Of a stretch of 64,000 nucleotides of DNA, positions 37,462 to 46,750 are shown piece by piece. The stretch is from Streptomyces rubrogriseus (lineage in GTDB: Bacteria; Actinomycetota; Actinomycetes; Streptomycetales; Streptomycetaceae), in assembly GCF_027947575.1 (NCBI RefSeq), contig NZ_CP116256.1, positions 5,394,001 to 5,458,000 of the forward strand, in the 5' to 3' direction. Each line of letters opens with the position of its first letter. The stretch's first letter is position 1. The notes beneath the pieces were generated by a model. That model was not told the origin of the DNA. It made no database searches and was given only the letters and a program-made list of their open reading frames with translations. The translations under genes and the position numbers were made by a program.

Positions 37462-38487
37462 TCAGTCCGGGCCGGGAGCCTTCTTCCTGGCCCGGCTGGG
37501 CTGGACCCGGCTCGGCTCGCCCGGCATCTTCGGATACTCGGGTGGGTACGGCAGATCACCGAGCCCGTGGTCGTGCTCGTCCTTCGTCGCCAGCTCCAGC
37601 AGCGCGTCGAGGGAGTACCTCGTGTCGTCCATGCCCGCGTGCACGTCGCCGAGTTCGGCGAAGCGCGCGGGCATGGTCGTGATGTCGAAGTCCTGCGGGT
37701 GCGCGACGCCCACCTCGTCCCAGGTCAGCGGGGCGGAGACGGGCGCCTTGGGGCGGGGCCGCACGGAGTAGGCGGAGGCGATGGTGCGGTCGCGCGCGGT
37801 CTGGTTGTAGTCGATGAAGATGCGCTCGCCGCGCTCCTCCTTCCACCACTTGATGGTGACCCGCTCGGGCATCCGCCGTTCCATCTCGCGGCCGACGGCG
37901 ATGGCGGCGCGCCGCACCTGGGTGAAGGTCCAGCGCGGCTCGATCGACACGAAGACGTGGATGCCGCGCCCGCCGGACGTCTTGGGCCAGCCACGCAGCC
38001 CGCCGAACTCCTCCAGCACCGCGCGCAGTTCGTGGGCGGCGCGGGCGGCGTCGTCGTAATCCGTCCCGGGCTGCGGATCGAGGTCGATGCGCAGTTCGTC
38101 GGGGTGGTCGACGTCGTCGCGGCGCACCGGCCAGGGGTGGAAGGTGAGGGTGCCGTACTGGGCGGCCCACAGCACGGCCGCCTCCTCGGTGGGGCACATC
38201 TCGTCGGCGCTGCGCCCGCTGGGGAAGGTGATGTGCGCGGTCGGGATCCAGTCGGGCATCCCCTTGGGCGCGCGCTTCTGGTAGAACCACTCGCCGGTGA
38301 TGCCGTCCGGGTACCGCTGCAGGGTGGTGGGCCGGTCGCGCAGCGCACGCAGGACGCCGGGGGCGACGGCCTGGTAGTACCGGGCCACGTCCAGCTTGGT
38401 GTACCCGCACTCCGGGAAGAACACCTTCCCCGGGCTGGACAGCCGCACACTCCGCCCGCCCGCCTCCAGCTCCACCGCTTCCGCCAT
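37462..38487 (-). CDS. LigD-type polymerase (primase-polymerase) domain protein
   Basis: 341 aa, a stand-alone polymerase domain of bacterial non-homologous end joining. Motifs: ELRIDLDPQPG with the two metal Asp residues, TSGGRGIHVFV with the Ser/His nucleotide site, and ERIFIDYNQTARDRTIASAYSVR with the third Asp and basic patch. It fills gaps and adds ribonucleotides at breaks. ATG 38487 begins AEAVELEAGGRSVRLSSPGKVFFP, the normal N-terminus. The C-terminal 40 residues are Pro/basic. It is divergent from a DNA ligase gene over 74 bp. No Ku gene is in the window. Confidence 0.92.
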   Translation of the reverse strand: MAEAVELEAGGRSVRLSSPGKVFFPECGYTKLDVARYYQAVAPGVLRALRDRPTTLQRYPDGITGEWFYQKRAPKGMPDWIPTAHITFPSGRSADEMCPTEEAAVLWAAQYGTLTFHPWPVRRDDVDHPDELRIDLDPQPGTDYDDAARAAHELRAVLEEFGGLRGWPKTSGGRGIHVFVSIEPRWTFTQVRRAAIAVGREMERRMPERVTIKWWKEERGERIFIDYNQTARDRTIASAYSVRPRPKAPVSAPLTWDEVGVAHPQDFDITTMPARFAELGDVHAGMDDTRYSLDALLELATKDEHDHGLGDLPYPPEYPKMPGEPSRVQPSRARKKAPGPD

Positions 38488-38561
38488 GCGAGCCACGGTA
38501 GGCGCAGCACGGGGGCTTCGCATATCAGGCGTCCCGGGGCGAGGGCGTACAGAATCGGAGC

Positions 38562-39629
38562 ATGGACCTGCCCGTCATGCCGCCCGTGAAGCCGATGCTC
38601 GCCAAGTCCGTGGCGAAGATCCCGCCGGGGATGCACTACGAGGCGAAGTGGGACGGGTTCCGGGCGGTCGTGTACCGCGACGGGGACGAGGTGGAGCTGG
38701 GGAGCCGGACGGGCAAGCCGCTGACCAGGTATTTCCCGGAGCTGGTGGCGGCGGTGCGGGAGCGGCTGCCCGAGCGGTGCGTGGTGGACGGGGAGATCGT
38801 CATCGCGCGGGACGGGCACCTGGACTTCGACGCGCTCACCGAGCGGATCCATCCGGCCGACTCCCGGGTGCGGACGCTCGCGGAGCGCACCCCTGCCTCG
38901 CTGGTCGTCTTCGACCTGCTGGCGCTGGACGACGCGTCCCTGCTCGACGTGGGGCTGGCCGACCGGCGGGCGCTGCTGGTGCGGGCGCTGGGCGGAGTGA
39001 CGCCGCCGGTGCACGTGGCGCCGGCGACGGACGACATCGAGGTGGCCCGGCGGTGGTTCGAGCAGTACGAGGGGGCGGGGCTCGACGGCGTCGTCGCCAA
39101 GCCGCTCGATCTGCGCTACCGGCAGGACGAGCGGGCCATGTACAAGATCAAGCACGAGCGGACGGCGGACGTGGTCGTCGCCGGGTACCGCTTCCACAAG
39201 AGCGGGCCCGTGGTCGGCTCGCTGCTGCTGGGGCTGTACGACGACCGGGGGACCCTCCAGCACGTGGGGGTGTGCGCCGCCTTCACGATGAAGCGCCGGG
39301 CCGAGCTGGTGGAGGAGCTGGAGCCGCTGCGCATGGACGACGCCCGGGGGCATCCGTGGGCCGCCTGGGCCGAGGAGGCGGCGCACGAGTCGGCGCGGCT
39401 GCCCGGCGCGCCGAGCCGCTGGTCGGGCAAGAAGGACCTGTCCTGGGTGCCGCTGCGTCCCGAGCGGGTCGTCGAGGTGGCGTACGACCACATGGAGAAC
39501 GGGGCGCGCTTTCGGCACACGGCCCGCTTCCGCCGCTGGCGCCCGGACCGGACCCCCGAGAGCTGCACCTACGCGCAGCTGGAGGAGCCGGTCCGCTACG
39601 ACCTGGCGGAGATCCTCGGCGGGCCCTGA
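38562..39629 (+). CDS. ligC: ATP-dependent DNA ligase, LigC type
   Basis: 355 aa. The adenylation motif is EAKWDGFR with nucleophile K29. Further ligase motifs follow: SRTGKPLTRYFPEL, VVDGEIVI, VFDLLALD, EGVVAK-like LDGVVAKPLD and MYKIKHERTADVVVAGYR. An OB-fold occupies the last 130 residues. LigC enzymes seal nicks in end joining or excision repair. ATG 38562 begins seven bases after CAGAAT, suggesting a leaderless or very short leader; GGAG directly abuts the ATG. It shares its promoter region with the LigD-type polymerase gene, so the pair works together. Confidence 0.9.
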   Translation: MDLPVMPPVKPMLAKSVAKIPPGMHYEAKWDGFRAVVYRDGDEVELGSRTGKPLTRYFPELVAAVRERLPERCVVDGEIVIARDGHLDFDALTERIHPADSRVRTLAERTPASLVVFDLLALDDASLLDVGLADRRALLVRALGGVTPPVHVAPATDDIEVARRWFEQYEGAGLDGVVAKPLDLRYRQDERAMYKIKHERTADVVVAGYRFHKSGPVVGSLLLGLYDDRGTLQHVGVCAAFTMKRRAELVEELEPLRMDDARGHPWAAWAEEAAHESARLPGAPSRWSGKKDLSWVPLRPERVVEVAYDHMENGARFRHTARFRRWRPDRTPESCTYAQLEEPVRYDLAEILGGP

Positions 39630-39644
39630 CGCACGCGGTGGACC

Positions 39645-40835
39645 CTACGGCTGCATCAGGATCTTGACCGCGCCGTCCCGCTTCTTCTGGAACATCTCGT
39701 ACGCGTGCGGCGCGTCCGCCAGCGGCACCCGGTGGGTGGCGAAGCCGTCGACGCCGAGCGGGTCGTCGTCGGTCAGGTACGGGACGATCTCGTCGCTCCA
39801 GCGACGTACGTTGGCCTGGCCCATGCGCAGCTGGATCTGCTTGTCGAACATGGTGAGCATCGGCATGGGGTCGGCCATGCCGCCGTACACGCCGGACAGC
39901 GAGATGGTGCCGCCGCGGCGCACCAGGTCGATCGCGGTGTAGAGGGCGGCGAGCCGGTCGATGCTGAACCGCTCCGCCAGCGGCCCGCCGATCGCCCGGG
40001 GCATCACCGCGGCGGCCTGCTGCACCAGCTTGGCCACGGCGCCGCCGTGCGCCTCGGTGCCGACCGCGTCGATCACGGCGTCGGGGCCGCGACCGCCCGT
40101 CCGGTCCTGGATCGCCGAGACGAGTTCCTTCTCGTTGTCGAAGGACCGCAGGTCGAAGGTCTCCACGCCCCGTTCTCGGGCCCGCTCCAGCCGCTCCGGC
40201 ACGAGGTCCACGCCGAACACCTTGTCGACCCCCTTGAGGCGGGCGATCCGGCACGCCATGTCGCCGATCGGGCCGAGGCCCAGTACGGCGAGGCTGCCGC
40301 CCTGCGGGACGGCGGCGTACTCGACCGCCTGCCAGGCGGTGGGCAGCACGTCGGAGAGGTAGACGAAGCGGTCGTCGGCCGGGCCCTCGGGCACCTTGAT
40401 CGGGCCGAACTGGGCTTGCGGCACGCGCAGGTACTCGGCCTGACCACCGGGGATCGCGCCGTACAGACGGGTGTAGCCGAACAGCGGGGCGCCCATGCCC
40501 TCGCCGGTGACCTGGGTGGTCTCGCACTGGGTCGGCAGCCCGGTGTCGCACATGTAGCAGTGGCCGCACGCGATCTGGAACGGCACCACCACCCGGTCGC
40601 CGGGCTTCAGGTTGGTCACCTCCGGACCGACCTCCTCGACGATGCCCATCGGCTCGTGGCCGAGGATGTCGCCCGGTGTCATGAACGGCGTGAGCACTTC
40701 GTACAGGTGCAGGTCGGAGCCGCACAGCCCGGAGGACGTGACGCGGATGACGGCGTCCGTCGGCTCCTGGATCTTCGGGTCGGGCACCTCCTCCACCCGC
40801 ACGTCCCGCTTGCCCTGCCACGTCACTGCCTTCAT
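39645..40835 (-). CDS. zinc-dependent medium-chain alcohol dehydrogenase
   Basis: 396 aa. Catalytic zinc ligands: Cys in SSGLCGSDLH and His-Glu in GHEPMGIVEEVG. The structural-zinc region reads CGHCYMCDTGLPTQC. The nucleotide fold is LAVLGLGPIGDMACRIA. The overall pattern resembles glutathione-independent formaldehyde dehydrogenase-type enzymes, which have a long insert after the zinc lobe (TRLYGAIPGGQAEYLRVP). Substrate not known. ATG 40835 has GGGAG upstream. It converges on the ligase gene (15 bp between stops). Confidence 0.9.
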   Translation of the reverse strand: MKAVTWQGKRDVRVEEVPDPKIQEPTDAVIRVTSSGLCGSDLHLYEVLTPFMTPGDILGHEPMGIVEEVGPEVTNLKPGDRVVVPFQIACGHCYMCDTGLPTQCETTQVTGEGMGAPLFGYTRLYGAIPGGQAEYLRVPQAQFGPIKVPEGPADDRFVYLSDVLPTAWQAVEYAAVPQGGSLAVLGLGPIGDMACRIARLKGVDKVFGVDLVPERLERARERGVETFDLRSFDNEKELVSAIQDRTGGRGPDAVIDAVGTEAHGGAVAKLVQQAAAVMPRAIGGPLAERFSIDRLAALYTAIDLVRRGGTISLSGVYGGMADPMPMLTMFDKQIQLRMGQANVRRWSDEIVPYLTDDDPLGVDGFATHRVPLADAPHAYEMFQKKRDGAVKILMQP

Positions 40836-41036
40836 CGCCCGCGCTCCCTCCGTCGCCGTGCGCGTCGGTTCTGCGTGCCCGCCGGGTACCCCGGGGCTCC
40901 CGTCGCCGAACCCGGCGGTCTTTTCGGCCGAACAGCGGATTATCTGCCCCGTTCCGTGCGCCGTATCGGATTCATTCAGGTATGGCACTAAATCCTTCAA
41001 GAAGCGCACAATCGATGACACAGGATGGGTGGACGG

Positions 41037-42023
41037 ATGGCCGGAATGCGAAGAGGAACGCGCAGGGGGCGGTGCGCCGCACTGCTGACGGCGGCGGTGG
41101 CGGTCTCGCTGGGCGCGGCGGGCTGCACGGCGGGGCCCGGCGCGAAGGAGGACGGACGGGCGTCGCACGCGCCGCGACCGGAGCGGTCGCACAGCGCCGC
41201 CCCCGCTTCCGGACCGGTGCTCGCCGTGAAGGTGGACAACGTGCGCGGGGCCCGCCCGCAGACGGGCCTGGAGGACGCGGACGTCGTCTACGCCGAGCCC
41301 GTGGAGGCGGGACTGAGCCGGCTGATGGCGATCTACGCCACCGAGCTGCCCGAGTCGGTGGGGCCGGTGCGCAGCGCCCGCGAGTCCGACCTGGAGCTGC
41401 TCGGCCAGTTCGACCGGCCGGTGCTGGCGTTCTCCGGGGCGCAGAGCAAACTGCTGCCGATCATCGACAAGGCGCCGCTGCGCGCGGAGCCGGCGAGCGA
41501 GGATTCCGACGCCTACGTCCGCGCCGGGGACCGGCAGGCCCCGCACAACCTCTACCTGCGACCGGACGAACTGCTGGGGAAGCCGTCGGGGGCCACGGCC
41601 CTCACCACCGGGTTCACCTACGGCAAGGCTCCCGCGGGCGGCCGGGCGGAGTCCTCGCACACGGTGCGCTACCCCTCGGCGAGCTTCGCCTTCACCTGGT
41701 CCGACAGCCGGGACCGGTGGCTGGTCTCCATGGACGGCAGCCCGGCCCGCACGGCCGACGGCGGGCGGCTGGCACCGGCCACCGTCGTCGTGCAGCACGT
41801 GACGGTGCGCGAGTCGGACTTCCGCGACTTCCGCGGCAGCAATTCGCCCTACGTCGAGTCGGTGGGCTCGGGCGAGGCGGAGGTGCTGCGCGACGGGCGG
41901 GCGTACGACGCGACCTGGAAGCGCGGGGCGGCCGCGGACGGCACGACCTTCACCACCGAGGACGGCAAGCCGCTGAACTTCGCCGAGGGCCAGGTCTGGG
42001 TCGTCTTCGCCTGGCACTCCTGA
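41037..42023 (+). CDS. DUF3048 (YerB-like) lipoprotein
   Basis: 328 aa from ATG 41037. ATG 41025 in the same frame would add four residues; GGTGGA favours 41037 slightly. A lipoprotein signal ends in the lipobox LGAAGC, with Cys as the first mature residue near position 30. The mature part has the DUF3048 pattern: VLAVKVDNVRGARPQTGLEDADVVYAEPVEAGLSRLMAIY, PVRSARESD, and a C-terminal QHVTVRESDFRD and GQVWVVFAW. Family function is unknown; YerB of Bacillus is a lipoprotein of this type. It faces outward on the membrane and stands alone, downstream of a 200-bp A+T-richer region. Confidence 0.85.
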   Translation: MAGMRRGTRRGRCAALLTAAVAVSLGAAGCTAGPGAKEDGRASHAPRPERSHSAAPASGPVLAVKVDNVRGARPQTGLEDADVVYAEPVEAGLSRLMAIYATELPESVGPVRSARESDLELLGQFDRPVLAFSGAQSKLLPIIDKAPLRAEPASEDSDAYVRAGDRQAPHNLYLRPDELLGKPSGATALTTGFTYGKAPAGGRAESSHTVRYPSASFAFTWSDSRDRWLVSMDGSPARTADGGRLAPATVVVQHVTVRESDFRDFRGSNSPYVESVGSGEAEVLRDGRAYDATWKRGAAADGTTFTTEDGKPLNFAEGQVWVVFAWHS

Positions 42024-42038
42024 CGGGGAAACCCACGG

Positions 42039-42503
42039 TCAGCCCGGCGCCACCGCCGGCTCGGCCGGGTTGCGGAGCCCCTCCGCGGCGTCCGCGACCC
42101 GGCGGATCAGGTCGATGAACACCGCCTGCTCGTCGGCGGCGAGCGGGGCCAGGAACACCTGGTTCATCCGGGCGATGCGCACGCCCAGCCTGCGGTGGAC
42201 GCGCAGCCCCTCGTCGGTGAGCCGGAGCAGGGACCGGCGGCCGTCCTGCGGGTCGCGGACCTTGTCGAGCAGCCCGCGGCGGCCGAGCCGGCTGACCACC
42301 TCCGCGATGGTGGACCGGTCCAGGCCCACCCGCTCCCCCACGGTGCGCTGGTCGAGCCCCGGCTCTGCGACGAGGGCGTTGAGGACGGCGTACTGCGGCG
42401 AGGTGGTCTCCTCGGAGACCATCGTGTTCCACAGCAGGTAGTGCGCCTGCTGCAGCCGCCGGGCCAGGTGGCCGGGGTGGGTGGCCAGATCGACCGCTGC
42501 CAT
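42039..42503 (-). CDS. pcaV: MarR-family repressor of protocatechuate genes (PcaV)
   Basis: 154 aa. A winged helix protein: LNALVAEPGLDQRTVGERVGLDRSTIAEVVSRLGRRGLLDKVRDPQDGRRSLLRLTDEG in pieces, with the DxR wing. PcaV of S. coelicolor (SCO6704) binds protocatechuate through Arg15; the start at ATG 42503 puts an Arg exactly at position 15 (GHLARR). It lies divergent from pcaI with two related operator-like sites between them. Protocatechuate should release it and turn on the operon and its own gene. GGGAG precedes the ATG by six bases. Confidence 0.92.
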   Translation of the reverse strand: MAAVDLATHPGHLARRLQQAHYLLWNTMVSEETTSPQYAVLNALVAEPGLDQRTVGERVGLDRSTIAEVVSRLGRRGLLDKVRDPQDGRRSLLRLTDEGLRVHRRLGVRIARMNQVFLAPLAADEQAVFIDLIRRVADAAEGLRNPAEPAVAPG

Positions 42504-42526
42504 GTGCACTCCCGTGGTCACTTTCG

Positions 42527-42668
42527 TAGGTGCACTGACGATACATGGCACCGCGTACCGGCATCCGGGAACGCCTCACACGATCTACCACGCATTTTGC
42601 GGGTCTTGACGCCCCGCCCGTCCGGTGGCAGCGTGTGGGCAATCTCGCTGGAATACTCAGTGCCCTGA
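42527..42668. promoter_or_regulatory. pcaV/pcaI divergent promoters with two related operator-like sites
   Basis: TCAGTGCCCTGA (42657-42668) is an inverted repeat TCAG-N4-CTGA. A related 12-mer lies on the other strand at 42527-42538 (TCAGTGCACCTA when read leftward), near the pcaV start. TTGACG (42606-42611) and CAGCGT (42629-42634), 17 bases apart, may drive pcaI, which puts the first site just downstream of transcription start. The two sites are placed to let PcaV block both directions. Confidence 0.6.
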
Positions 42669-42710
42669 CTATCTGCTTCCGGGGCACACGGAAGAGATGG
42701 GGCTCCTCGG

Positions 42711-43492
42711 ATGGACAAGGTGGTGGCCACGGCCGGTGCGGCGGTGGCCGACGTGGCCGACGGCGCGTCGCTCGCGGTGGGCGGCTTCGGGCTGAGCGGT
42801 GTGCCGAACGTGCTGATCCAGGCGCTGTACGAGCGCGGGACCGGCGGACTGTCGGTGGTCTCCAACAACTGCGGGGCGATGGAGTCCGGGCTGGCCGTCC
42901 TGCTGGCCGCCGGGCGCATCGCCCGGGTGACCGGGTCCTACATCGGCGCGAACAAGGAGTTCGCGCGCCAGTACCTCGGCGGGGAACTGGAGGTGGAGAT
43001 GATCCCCCAGGGCACCCTGGCCGAGCGGCTGCGGGCCGGTGGCGCGGGCATCCCCGCCTTCTACACGCCCGCCGGGGTCGGCACCCAGGTCGCCGACGGC
43101 GGGCTGCCGTGGCGGTACGACGGGTCGGGCGGGGTCGCGCTGGCCTCGCCGCCGAAGGAGGTCCGCGAGTTCGACGGGACGGAGTACGTGCTGGAGCGCG
43201 GGATCCGCACGGACTTCGCGCTGGTCCGCGCGGCCAAGGGCGACCGGCACGGCAACCTGGTCTTCGCCAAGTCCTCCCGGAACTTCAACCCGCTGGCCGC
43301 GATGGCCGGCCGGGTGACGATCGCCGAGGTGGAGGAGCTGGTCGAGCCCGGCGCGATCGACCCGGACGCGGTGCACCTGCCGGGGATCTTCGTCCAGCGG
43401 GTGGTGGCGCTCACCCCGGAGCAGGCCACCGACAAGAAGATAGAGCGGCGTACGATTTCCGCGCCTCCGGCACGAGGGACGGTGACTTCCTG

Positions 43493-43493
<1 letters not shown>
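42711..43493 (+). CDS. pcaI: 3-oxoadipate CoA-transferase subunit A
   Basis: 260 aa. With PcaJ it moves CoA from succinyl-CoA to 3-oxoadipate, the next-to-last step of the beta-ketoadipate pathway. The subunit A features are visible: [17 protein letters not shown] near residue 20, [12 protein letters not shown], the [10 protein letters not shown] loop that binds CoA, and the [17 protein letters not shown] [27 protein letters not shown]. First gene of the seven-gene pca operon. It ends by sharing bases with the pcaJ start (TGATG), so the two subunits are translationally coupled. Confidence 0.95.
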
Positions 43494-44142
<649 letters not shown>

Positions 44143-44146
<4 letters not shown>

Positions 44147-45345
44147 AGGACGTCTACATCGTCGACGCGGTGCGCACCCCGTTCGGCAAGTACAACGGAG
44201 GCCTGTCGGGCGTGCGCCCGGACGACCTGGCCGCGCACGCGATCCGTGAACTCCTCGGCCGTACGCCCGGCCTGGACCCGTCCCGGATCGACGACGTGTA
44301 CTTCGGCAACGCCAACGGTGCCGGTGAGGAGAACCGCAACGTCGCCCGCATGGCCGCCCTGCTGGCCGGACTGCCCACCACCGTCCCCGGCGTCACGGTG
44401 AACCGGCTGTGCGCCTCCGGCCTCGAAGCGGTGATCCAGGCCGCCCGTGCCATCGCGGTCGGCGACGCCTCGGTCGCGCTCGCGGGCGGCGTGGAGTCGA
44501 TGACCCGGGCGCCGTACGTGCTGCCCAAGTCGGACCGGCCCTTCCCCGCCGGGCACACCGAGATGTACTCGACCACCCTGGGCTGGCGCATGGTCAACCC
44601 GGCGATGGACCCGCAGTGGACGATCCCGCTCGGCGAGTCGGCGGAGCTGATCGCCGACAAGCACGGGATCACCCGCGAGCAGCAGGACGAGTACGCCCTC
44701 GGCTCCCACCACAAGGCCGCCCGTGCCCAGGCCGACGGCCTGTTCGACGCCGAGCTGGCGCCCGTCCCGGTGCCGCGCCGCAAGGGCGACCCGGTGGACT
44801 TCGCCGCCGACGAGTGCGTACGCCCGGACGCCTCGCCGGAGGCGATGGCGAAGCTCGGGCCGTCCTTCCGGCAGACCGACGGGACGGTGACCGCCGGGAA
44901 CGCCTCGCCGCTCAACGACGGTGCCGCCGCGCTGCTCCTGGTCGACGAGGAGGGCCTGCGGGCCACCGGGCGAGAGCCTCTGGCCCGTGTCTCGGCGACC
45001 GGCGTCTCGGCGACCGACCCGCAGTACTTCGGCCTCGCCCCCGTCGAGGCCGTGAACCGCGCGCTGGCCAGGGCCGGCCGGAGCTTCGCCGACCTGGACG
45101 TGCTCGAACTCAACGAGGCCTTCGCCGCCCAGGTGCTGGGCTGTGTCGCCGAGTGGCCCGAGTTCGACCCCGCGGTCCTCAACCCGCAGGGCGGCGCCAT
45201 CGCCCTCGGCCACCCGCTCGGCGCCTCCGGCGCCCGCCTCGCCGGCACCGTCGCCCACCAGCTCGCCCGCAAGGGGAGCGGCACCGGCATCGCCACCCTC
45301 TGCATCGGCGTCGGCCAGGGCCTCGCCCTGGTCCTCGACCGCTAG
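44143..45345 (+). CDS. pcaF: 3-oxoadipyl-CoA thiolase
   Basis: 400 aa, the usual length. It splits 3-oxoadipyl-CoA into succinyl-CoA and acetyl-CoA, the last step of the pathway. Active sites: C90 in [37 protein letters not shown] with the catalytic His, and C-terminal CIGVGQG. The GENRN region [15 protein letters not shown] is typical of PcaF. Starts at GTG 44143 overlapping the pcaJ stop. It differs from the fadA thiolase earlier in the window and should be specific to the adipyl substrate because of its operon. Confidence 0.95.
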
Positions 45346-45364
45346 TCACCCCAGGGACTCCCCC

Positions 45365-46138
45365 ATGACTCTCACCCAGCACGACATCGACGCGGAGATC
45401 GCGGCCGAGCACGCCGCCTACGAGAAGCGGGTCGCCGACGGCGCGCCCGTCGAGCACCACCCGCGCCGCGACTACGCCCCGTACCGCTCCTCGGTGCTGC
45501 GCCACCCGAAGCAGCCGCCGATCGCCATCGACGTCACCAAGGACCCGGAGCTGGTGGAGCTGGCCTCGCCCGCCTTCGGGGAGCGGGACATCACCGACGT
45601 CGACAACGACCTGACCCGGCAGCACACCGGTGAGCCGATCGGCGAGCGCATCACCGTCTCGGGCCGTCTCCTGGACCGCGCCGGGAAGCCGGTCCGCGGG
45701 CAGCTCGTGGAGATCTGGCAGGCCAACTCGGCCGGACGGTACGCGCACCAGCGCGAGCAGCACGACGCGCCGCTCGACCCGAACTTCACCGGCGTGGGCC
45801 GCACCCTCTCCGACGACGACGGCTGCTACCGCTTCACCACCGTGCAGCCCGGCCCCTACCCGTGGCGCAACCACGTCAACGCCTGGCGCCCCGCGCACAT
45901 CCACTTCTCCGTGTTCGGCTCGGCGTTCACCCAGCGCCTGGTCACGCAGATGTACTTCCCGAACGACCCGCTGTTCCCGTACGACCCGATCCTGCAGTCG
46001 GTGACGGACGACGCCGCGCGGCAGCGGCTGATCGCGACCTACGACCACAGCCTGTCCGTGCCGGAGTTCTCGCTCGGCTACCACTGGGACATCGTGCTCG
46101 ACGGCCCGAACGCCACCTGGATCGAAGAAGGACGCTGA
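45365..46138 (+). CDS. pcaH: protocatechuate 3,4-dioxygenase beta subunit
   Basis: 257 aa. It holds the iron(III) of this intradiol ring-cleaving enzyme. Ligand segments: the Tyr in ANSAGRYAHQ, the Tyr in PGPYPWRNH, and the two His in RPAHIHFSVFG. It opens protocatechuate to 3-carboxy-cis,cis-muconate with O2. ATG 45365 begins 20 bases after pcaF, with GGGA upstream; pcaG follows after six bases. Beta and alpha subunits are homologous. Confidence 0.95.
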   Translation: MTLTQHDIDAEIAAEHAAYEKRVADGAPVEHHPRRDYAPYRSSVLRHPKQPPIAIDVTKDPELVELASPAFGERDITDVDNDLTRQHTGEPIGERITVSGRLLDRAGKPVRGQLVEIWQANSAGRYAHQREQHDAPLDPNFTGVGRTLSDDDGCYRFTTVQPGPYPWRNHVNAWRPAHIHFSVFGSAFTQRLVTQMYFPNDPLFPYDPILQSVTDDAARQRLIATYDHSLSVPEFSLGYHWDIVLDGPNATWIEEGR

Positions 46139-46144
46139 CCCGCC

Positions 46145-46750
46145 ATGACGAAGATCGACACCGGCAGCCCCGAGCAGGTGCTGCCCACCCCGTCGCACAC
46201 GGTCGGCCCGTTCTACGGGTACGCCCTGCCCTTCCGCGGCGGCGAGGACATCGCACCCGCCGGGCACCCCGACACGGTCACCGTGCACGGGTACGTGTAC
46301 GACGGCGAGGGCAACCCGCTGCCCGACGCCCTCCTGGAGCTGTGGGGCCCGGACACCCAGGGCGATGTCCCCACCGCCGACGGGTCGATGCGGCGCGATC
46401 CCGCCTCCGGCGGCTTCCTGGGCCGCAACGGCGTGGAGTTCACCGGCTTCGGACGCATCCAGACCGACGCGAACGGCCACTGGTACGCGCGGACGCTGCG
46501 GCCGGGCGCGCGGGGGCGGAGTGCGCCGTACGTCAGCGTGTGCGTGTTCGCGCGCGGGCTGCTGGTGCACCTGTTCACCCGGATCTACCTGCCGGGCGAC
46601 GAGGCGGTGCTCGCGGCCGACCCGCTGCTGGCCCGGGTGCCGGCCGAGCGCCGCGACACGCTGGTCGCCGGGGACGAGGGCCACGGGACGTACCGTTTCG
46701 ACATCCGCCTTCAGGGCGAGGGCGAAACGGTCTTCCTGGAGTTCCAGTGA
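46145..46750 (+). CDS. pcaG: protocatechuate 3,4-dioxygenase alpha subunit
   Basis: 201 aa, the non-catalytic partner of PcaH that shapes the substrate pocket. It has the dioxygenase fold: PSHTVGPFYGYALPF near the start, GNPLPDALLELWGPDTQGD, and FTGFGRIQTDANGHWYARTLRPG. The iron-binding His pair of PcaH is replaced here by other residues (YVSVCVFARGLLVHL), as expected. Stop overlaps the pcaB start (GTGA). Confidence 0.95.
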   Translation: MTKIDTGSPEQVLPTPSHTVGPFYGYALPFRGGEDIAPAGHPDTVTVHGYVYDGEGNPLPDALLELWGPDTQGDVPTADGSMRRDPASGGFLGRNGVEFTGFGRIQTDANGHWYARTLRPGARGRSAPYVSVCVFARGLLVHLFTRIYLPGDEAVLAADPLLARVPAERRDTLVAGDEGHGTYRFDIRLQGEGETVFLEFQ

